A program made the position numbers and the translations under genes. The notes below the pieces were generated by a model that was not told where the DNA came from, did no database searches, and was given only the letters and a program-made list of their open reading frames with translations. Below, one piece after another: positions 1 through 10,583 of a stretch of 50,537 nt of DNA. Source of the DNA: Rhodanobacter sp. (GTDB lineage Bacteria; Pseudomonadota; Gammaproteobacteria; Xanthomonadales; Rhodanobacteraceae); assembly GCA_030148505.1 (NCBI GenBank), contig JASBTI010000040.1, forward strand, positions 1-50,537. The letters run 5' to 3'. Position 1 is the first letter of the stretch, and the number at the start of each line of letters is the position of its first letter.

Positions 1-127
1 CAACACCAGCGTCTTGGAAGGCATGAACAATCGCATCAAGGTCATCAAGCGTATGGCCTATGGCTATCGCGACTCCGCCTACTTCTTCCTCAAAATCAAG
101 GCTGCCTTTCCCGGTAAGGCGCGATGA
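1..127 (+). CDS. ISL3-family transposase, C-terminal fragment (cut by window edge)
   Basis: The first 42 codons (frame beginning at base 2, stop TGA at 125-127) encode the tail of a DDE transposase. The residues EGMNNRIKVIKRMAYGYRDS, followed by a Y-F-F-L-K-I stretch, are the usual C-terminal signature of ISL3-type transposases, where the protein ends soon after the last catalytic helix. Only the end is visible, so intactness of the gene and its left terminal repeat cannot be judged. No convincing right inverted repeat was recognised in the next 100 bases, although a T9 run at 131-139 follows the stop. Family assignment is from memory of the motif. Confidence 0.8.
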   Translation, partial: NTSVLEGMNNRIKVIKRMAYGYRDSAYFFLKIKAAFPGKAR

Positions 128-210
128 ACCTTTTTTTTTGCGAATGAAAAACCCATCTGACATGTTCCGGGTTCGCCGGCGCGCCTCGCTTTGTCTCTTG
201 GTGGCAATGC

Positions 211-238
211 TTGTTGTCGATGTGGCCGGCGCTATAGG
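211..238 (+). promoter_or_regulatory. Candidate promoter of the pseudouridine synthase gene (TTGTTG-16-TATAGG)
   Basis: TTGTTG at 211-216 and TATAGG at 233-238 are separated by 16 bases. The -10 box ends 8 bases before the ATG at 247, and no Shine-Dalgarno sequence is present. If this promoter is used, transcription would begin at or within two bases of the start codon, giving a leaderless mRNA. The -35 match is moderate. Confidence 0.35.
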
Positions 239-246
239 CTTGTCGG

Positions 247-1029
247 ATGTCCCCACCCATATCCCGTTTCGTGCGGAAATCCGCTCCGTCCCCGACTCCA
301 CGTCATGGGCTTGCCCGCGTCTTGTCCAAGCTTGGCATCTGCTCCCGCAGCCAGGCGGAGCAGTGGATCCGGGAGGGCAGGGTCAGCCTGGACGGGCGTG
401 TTTTGCATGATCCCGATCACCCGACCTTTGTCGATCATCAGCGGTTGGCGGTGGACGGCGAAGTGGTAACGGCGGCCACGCGCTGCCATGTGGCGTTCAA
501 CAAGCCGCGAGGCCTGGTGGTCAGCGCCGCAGACGAGCGGGGCCGTGCCACGGTATACAGCGCGCTGGCGGCCGCAGGGCTGCCCTGGCTGGGTCCGGTA
601 GGTCGGCTGGACAAGGCGAGCGAAGGTTTGCTGCTGTTGAGCAACGACACGGTCTGGTCTGCCGGCATTACCGACCCGGCCGCCCACCTGGACAAGACTT
701 ATCATGTCCAGGTGGCCGGTCAACCTACCGCCGAAAACCTCGCTGCGATGCAGTCCGGAGTCGGCGTCTCCGACGGTAGTGGAATTCTACGCGCCAAACA
801 GGTGAAGCTGTTGCGTGCCGGTACGAAAAATGCGTGGCTCGAAGTGGTGCTGGATGAAGGGAAAAATCGGCAGATACGCCGATTGCTGGCTACCCAGGGT
901 TTCGAAGTGCTGCGTTTGATCCGGGTAGCGATTGGCCCGTTGGTGCTTGGTGATCTGGCAAAAGGTCAGTGGCGCCGGTTGAGTGCGGCCGAGGTAAGCG
1001 TACTCGCGGTGCGCCAGCGCGCAGATTGA
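247..1029 (+). CDS. RsuA/RluB/RluF-type rRNA pseudouridine synthase
   Basis: A 260-residue enzyme that isomerises a specific uridine of rRNA to pseudouridine. An S4 RNA-binding domain is visible near residues 22-70 (ARVLSKLGICSRSQAEQWIR). It is followed by the catalytic domain with the family motif GRLDKASEGLLLLSND, whose Asp is the catalytic residue. Near the C-terminus, EGKNRQIRRLL is the conserved RNA-contact motif of the RsuA/RluB/E/F branch. The S4 domain argues against RluE. Which rRNA position is modified cannot be read from sequence. The gene stands alone between a transposase fragment and the convergent kbl gene. The start is the first in-frame ATG before the S4 domain and has no Shine-Dalgarno sequence. 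Confidence 0.88.
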   Translation: MSPPISRFVRKSAPSPTPRHGLARVLSKLGICSRSQAEQWIREGRVSLDGRVLHDPDHPTFVDHQRLAVDGEVVTAATRCHVAFNKPRGLVVSAADERGRATVYSALAAAGLPWLGPVGRLDKASEGLLLLSNDTVWSAGITDPAAHLDKTYHVQVAGQPTAENLAAMQSGVGVSDGSGILRAKQVKLLRAGTKNAWLEVVLDEGKNRQIRRLLATQGFEVLRLIRVAIGPLVLGDLAKGQWRRLSAAEVSVLAVRQRAD

Positions 1030-1075
1030 GCGCGGGAGGGGTCGGTCCGCCCCAGCAATCCATGCCGACCCCGGG

Positions 1076-2275
1076 TCAGTCGCCGATAACCCCATGTTTT
1101 CGTCCGACCTTGATGAAGGCGGCGATGGCCTTGTCCAGATGCTCGCGGGTGTGCGCTGCGCTCATTTGGGTACGAATACGCGCCTGTCCCTTCGGGACGA
1201 CCGGATAGAAAAAGCCGGTGACATAGATGCCTTCCTCCAGCAAACCTGCAGCCATCGACTGCGCTTTCGGTGCGTCATGGATCATCACTGGCACGATCGG
1301 ATGCACGCCTGGTTTAATATCGAAGCCGGCTTGGGTCATCTGTTCACGGAAGTAGCGGGTGTTTGCCTGGACCTTTGCCCGCAAATCGCCGGCTGCCTCC
1401 AGCATGTCGAAAACCTTGATCGCTGCGGCCACGACATGGGGCGGCAGCGAGTTGGAAAACAGATAAGGGCGCGAACGCTGACGCAGAAGCTCGATCACCT
1501 CGGACGGTCCGGTGGTAAACCCTCCGAGTGCACCACCAAGGGCCTTGCCCAGGGTGCCGGTGAAGATATCGATCTGATCCATCACGCCGTTGACTTCCGC
1601 CGCGCCGCGCCCGGTCTCCCCCAGAAAGCCAGTGCAATGGCATTCATCGATGTGCACCATGGCGTCATATTGCCTGGCGAGCGCCGTGATCTTGTCCAAG
1701 GGCGCAATGAATCCATCCATCGAGAAGGTGCCATCGGTGGTGATCAGCTTGATGCGTGCGCCCGCCGCCTCTGCCGCCTGCAACTGCGCTTCCAGGTCGG
1801 CCATGTCGCAGTTGGCGTAGCGAAAACGTTTCGCCTTGCACAAACGAATGCCGTCGATAATCGAGGCATGGTTGAGGGCATCGGAGATGACGGCGTCCTG
1901 CTCACCCAACAACGGCTCATAGAGACCACCGTTGGCATCGAAGCAGGCAGCATAAAGGATGCAGTCTTCGGTGCCGAAGAAGGTGGCGATTTTCGCTTCC
2001 AGCTGCTTGTGCAAGTCCTGTGTGCCGCAGATGAAGCGCACCGAAGCCATGCCGAAGCCATGACTGCCCAGTGCTTCTTTGGCGGCGGCTATCACGGCGG
2101 GATGATCCGCCAGCCCCAGGTAATTGTTGGCACAGAAGTTGAGCACCCGGCGCCCATCGTCCAGAGTGATTTCAGCGGACTGCGGTGACGTGATGATGCG
2201 CTCGGATTTGAACAGGCCTTGCTCGCGAATGCTGGAAAGTTCGGCGGCGTAGTGATTTTTGGCGGTATAGGTCAT
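1076..2275 (-). CDS. kbl: Glycine C-acetyltransferase (2-amino-3-ketobutyrate CoA ligase)
   Basis: A 399-residue PLP enzyme of the alpha-oxoamine synthase family. It cleaves 2-amino-3-ketobutyrate with CoA to glycine and acetyl-CoA, the second step of threonine catabolism. Motifs include [12 protein letters not shown] near residue 48, the PLP-ring contact HIDECHCTG near 208, and [10 protein letters not shown] with the Schiff-base lysine at about K244, the same position as in E. coli Kbl. Length matches the family (398). It lies 149 bases downstream of tdh on the same strand, so the two are very likely cotranscribed. No strong Shine-Dalgarno sequence precedes the ATG; the start is chosen because the N-terminus aligns with known Kbl proteins. 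Confidence 0.96.
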   Translation of the reverse strand: MTYTAKNHYAAELSSIREQGLFKSERIITSPQSAEITLDDGRRVLNFCANNYLGLADHPAVIAAAKEALGSHGFGMASVRFICGTQDLHKQLEAKIATFFGTEDCILYAACFDANGGLYEPLLGEQDAVISDALNHASIIDGIRLCKAKRFRYANCDMADLEAQLQAAEAAGARIKLITTDGTFSMDGFIAPLDKITALARQYDAMVHIDECHCTGFLGETGRGAAEVNGVMDQIDIFTGTLGKALGGALGGFTTGPSEVIELLRQRSRPYLFSNSLPPHVVAAAIKVFDMLEAAGDLRAKVQANTRYFREQMTQAGFDIKPGVHPIVPVMIHDAPKAQSMAAGLLEEGIYVTGFFYPVVPKGQARIRTQMSAAHTREHLDKAIAAFIKVGRKHGVIGD

Positions 2276-2424
2276 TCGCTACGGGTCCCATGGCAGGGTT
2301 TATGTGGACGGAGGGCGGGCCGGACTATGTCTCTTACGTTGCGCGCCGCTGCTTCCGCCACCTTGAGTTCTTGCCGGCGTATTCAGTCAAGGAAAGCGCC
2401 GACGGCAGGGGAAACTCGATGAAC

Positions 2425-3447
2425 TCAATTCCAGCTGCAGACAACCTTGCCGCACTGGCCGGCGTCCATCAGGTCGAAACCCTTCTGAAAGTCATCGATA
2501 TGGATCTGGTGGGTCAGTACCTTTTGCAGCGGAAATCCGCTCAGCACCATCTGCGTCATCTTGTACCAGGTTTCGTACATGCGCCGACCGTAGATGCCCT
2601 GCAGGGTTAGACCCTTGAAGATCACCTTGTCCCAATCGATACCAGCCCCTCGCGGCATGATCCCCAGCATGGCAACTTTGCCGCCGTGATACATGCACTC
2701 GAGCATGTCGCTGAATGCCTTCGGGTTGCCGCTCATTTCCAGACCGACATCGAATCCTTCGATGTGCAAATCCTTGACCACCTCACGCAGGGACTGGTTG
2801 GCGACATTGACGACCCGCGTCGCTCCCATGTCGGCGGCGAGTTTCAGGCGATAGTCGTTGACATCGGTGACTACCACATTGCGTGCACCCACATGCTTGG
2901 CGATGCCGGCAGCGATGATTCCGATCGGGCCTGCACCGGTGATCAGCACATCCTCTCCGATCAGATCGAACTCCAGCGCGCAGTGCGCCGCATTGCCATA
3001 GGGGTCGAAAAACGCTGCCAGTTCGGAAGGAATCTGGTCCGGAATCGGCCACAGGTTGGAGGCTGGCATGCTCATGTACTCGGCGAAGGCGCCGTTGCGA
3101 TTGACGCCAATACCGATAGTGTTGGGACACAAGTGCTGGCGGCCGGCACGGCAGTTGCGGCAATGCCCGCAAACGATATGCCCTTCCGCTGAAACGCGGT
3201 CACCGACCTTGTAGCCAGTAACGCCGGGGCCTATTTCGACAATGCGTCCCACGAACTCGTGGCCGATGGTGAGTCCTGGCGTGATTGTGCGCTGGCTCCA
3301 CGCGTCCCATTTGTAGATATGCAGGTCGGTGCCACAAATTGCGGTCTTTTCCAACTTGATCAGTACTTCATTGGGGCCTACGTCAGGTATCGGGACCTCT
3401 TCAAGCCAGATGCCTTGTTCGGGCTTGCGTTTTACCAGGGCTTTCAT
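2425..3447 (-). CDS. tdh: L-threonine 3-dehydrogenase
   Basis: A zinc- and NAD-dependent medium-chain dehydrogenase (340 residues) oxidising L-threonine to 2-amino-3-ketobutyrate, the substrate of Kbl next door. Visible are [12 protein letters not shown] (catalytic zinc Cys38), GHEFVG, the structural zinc cluster [15 protein letters not shown], and the Rossmann motif GAGPIG. The open frame extends back to an ATG at 3507, but that ATG lies inside a TATAAT box (3511-3506), so it cannot be in the mRNA if the box is used. Family alignment favours the ATG at 3447 (MKALVKRK, like E. coli MKALSKLK). In-frame ATGs at 3471 and 3459 are alternatives. No clear Shine-Dalgarno sequence is seen for any of them. 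Confidence 0.95.
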   Translation of the reverse strand: MKALVKRKPEQGIWLEEVPIPDVGPNEVLIKLEKTAICGTDLHIYKWDAWSQRTITPGLTIGHEFVGRIVEIGPGVTGYKVGDRVSAEGHIVCGHCRNCRAGRQHLCPNTIGIGVNRNGAFAEYMSMPASNLWPIPDQIPSELAAFFDPYGNAAHCALEFDLIGEDVLITGAGPIGIIAAGIAKHVGARNVVVTDVNDYRLKLAADMGATRVVNVANQSLREVVKDLHIEGFDVGLEMSGNPKAFSDMLECMYHGGKVAMLGIMPRGAGIDWDKVIFKGLTLQGIYGRRMYETWYKMTQMVLSGFPLQKVLTHQIHIDDFQKGFDLMDAGQCGKVVCSWN

Positions 3448-3505
3448 CAGTTCGGGCATGGGTAAATCCATTGACGGATAGGTGAGGGGCTGAGCTGAGA
3501 TGTGC

Positions 3506-3511
3506 ATTATA
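3506..3511 (-). promoter_or_regulatory. Consensus -10 box of tdh-kbl
   Basis: The minus strand reads TATAAT here, about 60 bases upstream of the preferred tdh start. It overlaps the furthest upstream in-frame ATG and so argues against that ATG. No good -35 hexamer was found at 16-18 bases. Confidence 0.5.
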
Positions 3512-3639
3512 GAGGTTGCCTATATGCTGCTGGGGCGATACCGCGTTCCGTGCCGAGCGAAGGGGGGGGGCTCAAGGGCCGAGGCGGTTTCAGCAGCAGG
3601 GCGTGCACGGGCGCGGAGCCACTTGTGAATGGATGCTCG

Positions 3640-3645
3640 TACAAT
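3640..3645 (+). promoter_or_regulatory. -10 box (TACAAT) immediately before miaA
   Basis: TACAAT ends six bases before the miaA ATG, so the predicted transcription start falls on the A of the start codon. There is no Shine-Dalgarno sequence. The -35 region is weak (AGCCAC at 17-base spacing). Confidence 0.4.
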
Positions 3646-3651
3646 CCGCTC

Positions 3652-4614
3652 ATGCCAATCGACTCACGACCACTGGCCATCTTCCTGATGGGGCCCACCG
3701 CCTCGGGTAAGACTGCGCTGGCCTGCGCGCTGAGCGAGCGATTTCCCGTGGACCTGATCAGCGTGGATTCGGCGCTGGTCTATCGCAACATGGATATCGG
3801 TACTGCCAAGCCTGACAGCGCGACGCTTGCCCGCTATCCGCACGCGCTGGTCGATATCCGCGATCCGGCGGAGCCTTATTCCGCCGCGGACTTCTGTGCC
3901 GATGCAACGGCCGCGATGAAGCACATCAGCCGTCAGGGCAGGGTGCCCCTACTGGTCGGCGGTACCGGATTATACTTTCGTGCCTTGCAGCAGGGTCTGT
4001 CCGACCTGCCTGAAGCGGATGCGCAGATTCGTGCCCAGCTTTGTGCCGAAGCGGAACGGCTGGGTTGGCCGGCCCTGCATGCGCGCCTCGCCGTGCTCGA
4101 TCCGGTTGCGGCGGCGCGGATCGGGGTGCGTGATACGCAACGACTGCAACGTGCGCTGGAGGTCATTGCATTGACCGGCAAGCCCCTGTCGCGACAGCAA
4201 TCCCGGCGCAGGAGGTGCTTTCCCTGGCGCGTTCTGAAGCTGGCGCTGCTGCCGCAGGATCGCGGCGTGCTGCACGAACGTATTGCACGGCGCTTTGACA
4301 TGATGCTCGAAGCGGGCTTTATCGACGAAGTACGCGCCTTTCGGAAGCGGCCCGATCTGCACGCCGCACTGCCGGCGATGCGCGCGGTGGGGTACCGCCA
4401 AGCCTGGGAGCATCTAGAGGGTACGACCGGCGCGGGCGACTTTCGTGAACGCGGCATTTTCGCTACCCGTCAGTTGGCCAAGCGCCAGATCACCTGGTTA
4501 CGGAGCGATTTCGGCACCCGGATGCTTGATTCGGAGAGCTCCTCTCTACAGACCGTCGCGGCTCAGGCGGTGCGTAGTTTCATCGGTGATGGGACAATGT
4601 CGCCGCCAGGGTAA
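3652..4614 (+). CDS. miaA: tRNA dimethylallyltransferase
   Basis: A 320-residue enzyme that transfers a dimethylallyl group from DMAPP to N6 of A37 in tRNAs reading UNN codons, the first step towards ms2i6A. The P-loop [10 protein letters not shown] lies at residues 14-23, and [16 protein letters not shown], typical of MiaA, follows. An upstream in-frame extension of 50 codons is rejected because it is low-complexity and unlike the family, while [18 protein letters not shown] fits. The gene heads the classical miaA-hfq-hflX-hflK-hflC-purA order. Its stop TAA at 4612-4614 is followed by about 170 bases before hfq. A -10 box directly before the ATG suggests a leaderless transcript. Confidence 0.96.
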   Translation: MPIDSRPLAIFLMGPTASGKTALACALSERFPVDLISVDSALVYRNMDIGTAKPDSATLARYPHALVDIRDPAEPYSAADFCADATAAMKHISRQGRVPLLVGGTGLYFRALQQGLSDLPEADAQIRAQLCAEAERLGWPALHARLAVLDPVAAARIGVRDTQRLQRALEVIALTGKPLSRQQSRRRRCFPWRVLKLALLPQDRGVLHERIARRFDMMLEAGFIDEVRAFRKRPDLHAALPAMRAVGYRQAWEHLEGTTGAGDFRERGIFATRQLAKRQITWLRSDFGTRMLDSESSSLQTVAAQAVRSFIGDGTMSPPG

Positions 4615-4784
4615 TGCGGGACTGGGGCGTTTCGGGGTTGCCCGTAGTGGCCGCCGACCCGTCCCGGCGCTCGAAATCTCCTTTCATCATGCATTTGAAA
4701 GCAGTTAACATCCTGAACATGTTGGTCCGGAGCGCGTTTGGCGTTTTTTATCCGGATTCGTCCGAGGCAAGGGGAGAACAAGAA

Positions 4785-5072
4785 ATGTCCAAGGGACAAT
4801 CGTTGCAGGATCCGTTTCTCAATGCATTGCGCCGCGAACGGGTGCCGGTAGCCATCTATCTGGTCAATGGCATCAAGTTGCAGGGTACCGTGGAATCGTT
4901 CGATCAGTTCGTCGTTTTGCTACGCAACCAAGTGAGCCAGATGGTCTACAAGCACGCGATCTCCACCGTGGTACCCAGCCGGAATGTACGTATCGGCAAC
5001 GGCCATGATGAGCACAGCGAACACGACAGCCATGTTGAAACAACCCCGGCCACGACATCCGCCGACGCTTGA
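4785..5072 (+). CDS. hfq: RNA chaperone Hfq
   Basis: A 95-residue hexameric Sm-like protein that pairs small RNAs with mRNAs. The N-terminus [19 protein letters not shown] and the Sm1 strand region ([21 protein letters not shown]) are near-identical to known Hfq, and Sm2 carries YKHAIST. The C-terminal tail is short, acidic and histidine-rich ([11 protein letters not shown]), as in related lineages. The start is fixed by GGGGAG at 4771-4776, eight bases before the ATG. Longer in-frame upstream sequence is not conserved. It is followed 57 bases later by hflX. Confidence 0.97.
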   Translation: MSKGQSLQDPFLNALRRERVPVAIYLVNGIKLQGTVESFDQFVVLLRNQVSQMVYKHAISTVVPSRNVRIGNGHDEHSEHDSHVETTPATTSADA

Positions 5073-5129
5073 TTGATAGTGTATTCGCCCGCATGAAGTG
5101 GGTCTGTTTCATCAAGGCCACTGCCCCCC

Positions 5130-6431
5130 GTGTTTGATCGACAAAAGAAGGGTGACCGAGCACTGCTGCTGCTGCCGCATTCACGTGGCCAAGGCGATGC
5201 AGGTCGTCGTGCGGATGAATTCACCGAGCTGGCCCAGTCGGCTGGCGCCGAAGTGCTGGGGGCTGTGGCGGCGCGCGTCGAAGACCCCCATCCGCGGTAC
5301 TACATAGGCAGCGGCAAGGCCGACGAGGTTGCAGAAGCAGCGCGGATGCTGGCAGCGGACGTGGTGCTGGTCGATCATTTGCTGACCCCGGTGCAGGAAC
5401 GCAACCTGGAAAAGCTGGTTGGCGTGCGGGTGGTCGATCGGGCGGGCCTGATTTTGGACATCTTTGCCCAAAGGGCGCGCTCGCACGAGGGTAAGCTGGA
5501 GGTCGAGCTGGCCCAGCTCAAGCACCTGGCGACCCGGCTTGTGCGCGGCTGGAGCCATCTCGACACGCAGCGCGGCGGCGCCATCGGCAATCGTGGTCCC
5601 GGCGAAACCCAGCTTGAAACGGATCGTCGCCTGCTGGGCGAAAGGGTCAAGATGCTCGGCAAGCGCTTGCAAAAGGTGCAGACCCAGCGCGGTCAGCAAC
5701 GCCGCGCGCGTTTACGCAACACCGTCCCTCGCGTTGCCTTGGTGGGATACACCAACGCCGGCAAGTCGACCCTTTTCAACGCGTTGACTACCGGCGAGGT
5801 CTACGCGGCCGACCAGCTGTTTGCCACACTCGATCCCACGGTGCGCAAGCTCGACGGTCTGGCGTGCGGTGCAGCCGTATTGTCCGACACCGTCGGCTTT
5901 ATTCGCGACCTGCCGCATGACCTGGTCGCAGCGTTCCGGGGAACCCTGGCCGAGGCCAGCGATGCCGACCTGCTGCTGCATATCAGGGACGCGGCTGACG
6001 AGGACGGCGAGGAGCTGCATCGCATCGTCGATGGCGTGCTGGAGGAGATCGAGGCCGGTGAGGTGCCGCAATTGCAGGTCATGAACAAAGTCGATCTTGC
6101 CGACGTATCGCCGCGGATCGATCGTGATGGCGAGGGGCGTCCGCAGCGGGTGTGGGTGTCGGCTGCCACCGGGGCCGGTATCGATTTATTGCGCCAGGCA
6201 CTGGGTGAGCTTCTCGGCGGTGAACGGGTGCAGTCTCCCTTGCAGCTGCCGTTGTCAGCGGGGCGATTGCATGCGCGGCTCAAGGCTGCCGGTGCAATTG
6301 CAGGTGAAACCGTGGACGAGCACGGTTGGGCTCTGCGCATTGATGCGCCACGTAGTGTGATTGCGCTGCTCAGCGGGGGCGATGCTGCCGAAGCCCGATT
6401 ACTGCGTGACCTGCTGGGACAGGCCGTCTGA
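5130..6431 (+). CDS. hflX: GTPase HflX (ribosome-splitting factor)
   Basis: A 433-residue GTPase that binds 50S subunits and splits stalled ribosomes in stressed cells. The HflX N-terminal domain covers roughly residues 1-180, with the Gly-rich linker IGNRGPGETQLETDRR. The G domain begins near residue 190: G1 GYTNAGKSTLFN, G3 DTVGFIRDLPHDLV, G4 NKVD, G5 VSAATG. The start is a GTG (5130) giving MFDR, as in E. coli HflX. No Shine-Dalgarno sequence is evident before it. It sits between hfq and hflK in the standard order. Confidence 0.95.
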   Translation: MFDRQKKGDRALLLLPHSRGQGDAGRRADEFTELAQSAGAEVLGAVAARVEDPHPRYYIGSGKADEVAEAARMLAADVVLVDHLLTPVQERNLEKLVGVRVVDRAGLILDIFAQRARSHEGKLEVELAQLKHLATRLVRGWSHLDTQRGGAIGNRGPGETQLETDRRLLGERVKMLGKRLQKVQTQRGQQRRARLRNTVPRVALVGYTNAGKSTLFNALTTGEVYAADQLFATLDPTVRKLDGLACGAAVLSDTVGFIRDLPHDLVAAFRGTLAEASDADLLLHIRDAADEDGEELHRIVDGVLEEIEAGEVPQLQVMNKVDLADVSPRIDRDGEGRPQRVWVSAATGAGIDLLRQALGELLGGERVQSPLQLPLSAGRLHARLKAAGAIAGETVDEHGWALRIDAPRSVIALLSGGDAAEARLLRDLLGQAV

Positions 6432-6468
6432 TGACGTCAGGGTGGCGGAAGATTGCGGCTGGCTCTGC

Positions 6469-6474
6469 TAGAAT
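6469..6474 (+). promoter_or_regulatory. Possible -10 box (TAGAAT) of hflK-hflC-purA
   Basis: TAGAAT lies in the 181-base gap between hflX and hflK. The same hexamer serves a tRNA-Gly gene in this window. The -35 region is weak (CGGAAG at 17-base spacing), so this is tentative. Confidence 0.3.
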
Positions 6475-6612
6475 GACGGCTGTTTGCGCAACTGGCTTTT
6501 GCAGGGTTGCCTGAGCGTCGCGCCAGCAGTTCGAATACTGATATATGAGCCCTCATCAATGTGTGTTCCGGCCCTGGTTGCCGGCCTCCCGCCAGCCTCA
6601 AGGAGACTGACC

Positions 6613-7686
6613 ATGGCTTGGAATGAACCCGGCAAGGGACCGCGCGATCCATGGGGAAGGGATCGCCGGCCTGGCGGAAAATCGCCGCTCGACGATCTAC
6701 TCAAGAAAGTGAAAAGTCATCTGGGAAAGCCCGGGCGGGGCAGCGGCAACATTCTTACGGCGATCCTGGTCCTGCTGGTGGTCGGCTTGCTGTTCAGCAG
6801 CTATACCATTATCAACGCGCGTCAGGTCGGCGTGGTGCTTCGTTTTGGTGAATACTCGCGGATGCTGAGTCCGGGCTTTCATTTCAAGCTTCCGCAGCCG
6901 ATCGAATCGGTGCGCAAGGTCGAGGCTACGCGGGTACGTTCGATCAACGACAAGGTCAGCATGCTGACGCGGGATGAAAACATCATTACCGTTGATTTTA
7001 CCGTTCAATACCAGGTTGACGATGCGCGCAAATACCTTTTTTCTCTCAACGATCCGGATGGGACCGTACAGGCGGCTGCCGAGGCGGCGGTTCGTGGTGT
7101 GATTGGTGGCAGCGACATGGACCAGATCCTGTCCGCTGCCGGTGCCGACCTGGTGAGTCGCGCACAGCAGGTTCTGCAGAAAACGCTGGATAACTACAAT
7201 GCCGGCCTGCGGATCAATGAGGTCAGCTTCCAGAATGTGTCACCGCCGAAAGAGGTGAAGGACGCATTTGATGATGTCAACAAGGCGCGCGAGGACAAGC
7301 AGAGTATCGAGAACACCGCGTTGGCTTATGCCAACAAGGTCATTCCGGTGGCACGTGGCGATGCGGCACGCATCGCTGCCGAAGCCGACGGCTACAAGGC
7401 TGAGCGGATCGCTCGCGCGACAGGCGACACCACGCGTTTCGATCTGCTGCTCAAGCAGTACAAGGCAGCGCCCGAGGTTACCCGGCGCCGACTGTGGCTG
7501 GAAACCATGGAGCAGGTGATGGCGGACAATCCCAAGGTTATCGACGGCTCCGGTGGTCGCAACATCATCAATCTGCCGTTCGGTCGCTCATCCGGTGCAC
7601 CGACCACCAGTAGCGACGGCAGCAGCATCAACGCCGTGGTACCTTCGGTCAGCAGCAGTGCATCGGACAAGGGGGGGCAGCCATGA
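6613..7686 (+). CDS. hflK: FtsH protease modulator HflK
   Basis: A 357-residue SPFH-domain membrane protein that, with HflC, surrounds the FtsH protease and restrains its action on membrane substrates. There is a Gly/Pro-rich cytoplasmic N-terminus (AWNEPGKGPRDPWG). One transmembrane segment lies near residues 47-68, followed by the band-7 domain (RQVGVVLRFGEY, PGFHFKLPQPIE). A long helical region and a Ser-rich tail complete it. AAGGAGA at 6600-6606 precedes the ATG at 6613, which decides this start over longer upstream frames. It overlaps hflC by four bases (ATGA), so translation is coupled. Confidence 0.95.
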   Translation: MAWNEPGKGPRDPWGRDRRPGGKSPLDDLLKKVKSHLGKPGRGSGNILTAILVLLVVGLLFSSYTIINARQVGVVLRFGEYSRMLSPGFHFKLPQPIESVRKVEATRVRSINDKVSMLTRDENIITVDFTVQYQVDDARKYLFSLNDPDGTVQAAAEAAVRGVIGGSDMDQILSAAGADLVSRAQQVLQKTLDNYNAGLRINEVSFQNVSPPKEVKDAFDDVNKAREDKQSIENTALAYANKVIPVARGDAARIAAEADGYKAERIARATGDTTRFDLLLKQYKAAPEVTRRRLWLETMEQVMADNPKVIDGSGGRNIINLPFGRSSGAPTTSSDGSSINAVVPSVSSSASDKGGQP

Positions 7687-8552
7687 CCCGGATTATTTCT
7701 GCCGTGGTTGCGGTGCTGCTGGTGCTACTTGGCCTCAACAGCGTATTTGTGGTGAACGAGGGGCAGAGCGCTTTACTGCTGCAGTTCGGACGCATCGTAC
7801 GCACGGATTACAAACCTGGTCTGCACTTCAAGATTCCGGTGGTGCAGCAGGTGATGGAGTTCGACAATCGCATCCAATCGCTGGATGCGGCGCCCGAGCG
7901 CTATTTCACCTCCGAAAAGAAGAGTGTCAATGTCGACTTTTACGTAAAATGGCGAATCGTCAACAACGCCATGTACTACCGCTCCACCGGAGGTGATCAG
8001 CTGCAGGCGGTACAACGCCTTACGCCCATCATCAAGGATGCGCTGCGTTTCGAATTCAATGCCCGCACGTTGCAGGAGTTGATTTCCGGTGGCCGCAAGG
8101 ACATTACCGAACGGGTGCGCCAGCAAACCGACGCGTCGTCACGCAAGAACCTGGGCATTGCCGTGCTGGACGTGCGTATCAAGCGCATCGATTTGCCGGA
8201 TGAGGTCAGTGAGTCGGTCTACAAGCGAATGCGTGCCGAGCGTTTGCAACTGGCCAATGAGTTGCGTTACACCGGACAAGAGGCGGCAGAAAAAATCAGG
8301 GCAGATGCCGACCGCCAGGGTCAGATCCTGCGTGCGGATGCCCATCGCGATGCCGCCAAGATCCGTGGTGAGGGTGATGCGCAAGCGGCGATGATCTATG
8401 CCAAGGCCTACAGTCAGGATCCGGAATTTTTCGCCTTCTACCGCAGTATGGCGGCATATCGCAAGTCCTTCGAGGACGGCAAGGGCGTGTTGATTCTCAA
8501 GCCCGATAATCCGTTCCTGCGCTATTTCACCAACCCGTCACCGAAGAAATAA
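7683..8552 (+). CDS. hflC: FtsH protease modulator HflC
   Basis: A 289-residue partner of HflK in the periplasm-facing SPFH complex around FtsH. An N-terminal membrane anchor (residues 4-22) is followed by the SPFH core (FVVNEGQSALLLQFGRIV, PGLHFKIPVVQQV) and an Ala/Arg-rich coiled-coil region (AEKIRADADRQGQILRADA). The C-terminus ends FLRYFTNPSPKK, similar to other HflC proteins. The start codon overlaps the hflK stop, with a G-rich ribosome site just upstream. Confidence 0.95.
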   Translation: MTRIISAVVAVLLVLLGLNSVFVVNEGQSALLLQFGRIVRTDYKPGLHFKIPVVQQVMEFDNRIQSLDAAPERYFTSEKKSVNVDFYVKWRIVNNAMYYRSTGGDQLQAVQRLTPIIKDALRFEFNARTLQELISGGRKDITERVRQQTDASSRKNLGIAVLDVRIKRIDLPDEVSESVYKRMRAERLQLANELRYTGQEAAEKIRADADRQGQILRADAHRDAAKIRGEGDAQAAMIYAKAYSQDPEFFAFYRSMAAYRKSFEDGKGVLILKPDNPFLRYFTNPSPKK

Positions 8553-9944
<1,392 letters not shown>

Positions 9945-9968
9945 GATTCCTTGGTGGCATCTCGAGAG

Positions 9969-9990
9969 GCCCCGCATTGCGGGGCTTTCT
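9969..9990 (+). terminator. Rho-independent terminator of purA
   Basis: A perfect 7-bp stem, GCCCCGC/GCGGGGC with ATT loop (9969-9985), is followed by TTTCT, 25 bases after the purA stop. Confidence 0.85.
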
Positions 9991-10583
9991 CGTGGACGAC
10001 AGCTTTGTTTTGCCAACGCTCACCCGCCGCACCGGGATCCCTCGACGTTCGCGGCACGCATTGGCTGCTTTCGGTACCATGCAGTCGTCGAACTCCGCAT
10101 CGCCGGACCGGCAGGTGTCTGGTTCGCCTCGCGGAGTCAAATACGTGTTATTGCTTTGGGGGATGCTCAGCTTGCTGCTTTGCACACTGGGCTACGGCCA
10201 GTGAGGTAATGCAGGCGAGTAGGGAAGCGCCCAAGCTGTTGGCTGTCGCGATCATGGTTGTGGCGTTGCTGGCCACATGGGTTTAGGGTCGGCCAAGCCC
10301 GCGCCGTTGAGGCTGCTTTGGTGGCTGCTGAGTCTAGCGGTACCGCTATCGTGCCACTGATCGAAGAGGCAGACCGCGCCAACGAAAGCGGCAAGAACCG
10401 GCCCGAAGTCGCCGCACCCTCGTGGGCCGCGCAATCCGGTAGGTCCTGATGGTCGTGACATCGGTACCCTGACGCAGGTTGGCGCACGACCGTATTCCTG
10501 CGGTGCGCGCCTCGCGAAAATGCCAGAAGGTAGCGGCCTACCGAGGTCTTTCGTTACCCGCTTCTGGGGTGTGAGGCGGGCAT
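9991..10583. other. Intergenic stretch between purA and gcvP
   Basis: About 590 bases without a recognisable gene. It contains one small hydrophobic reading frame (10079-10204, listed separately) and a second of 25 codons (10209-10286), also hydrophobic. An out-of-frame Ala-rich frame runs to 10449. The three could be the remains of one small membrane-protein gene broken by frameshifts, but no family was recognised. No tRNA, repeat or clear promoter was found. Confidence 0.4.
10079..10204 (+). CDS. Possible 41-residue single-pass membrane peptide
   Basis: A short frame from ATG to TGA with a polar N-terminus (SSNSASPDRQVSG) and a hydrophobic C-terminal segment (KYVLLLWGMLSLLLCTLGYG) that could span a membrane. 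There is no good Shine-Dalgarno sequence and no family recognised, and the frame may be fortuitous. It lies 90 bases beyond the purA terminator, so it would need its own promoter. Confidence 0.2.
   Translation: MQSSNSASPDRQVSGSPRGVKYVLLLWGMLSLLLCTLGYGQ

Noticed and set aside
1094..2188. Long plus-strand open frame opposite kbl
   Set aside because: It is the antisense of kbl in a high-GC gene, has no ribosome site, and its translation looks like no protein family.
4695..4723. Sigma-70 promoter before hfq (TTGAAA at 4695)
   Set aside because: The hexamer at 17 bases (CATGTT) is a poor -10; not enough to claim.
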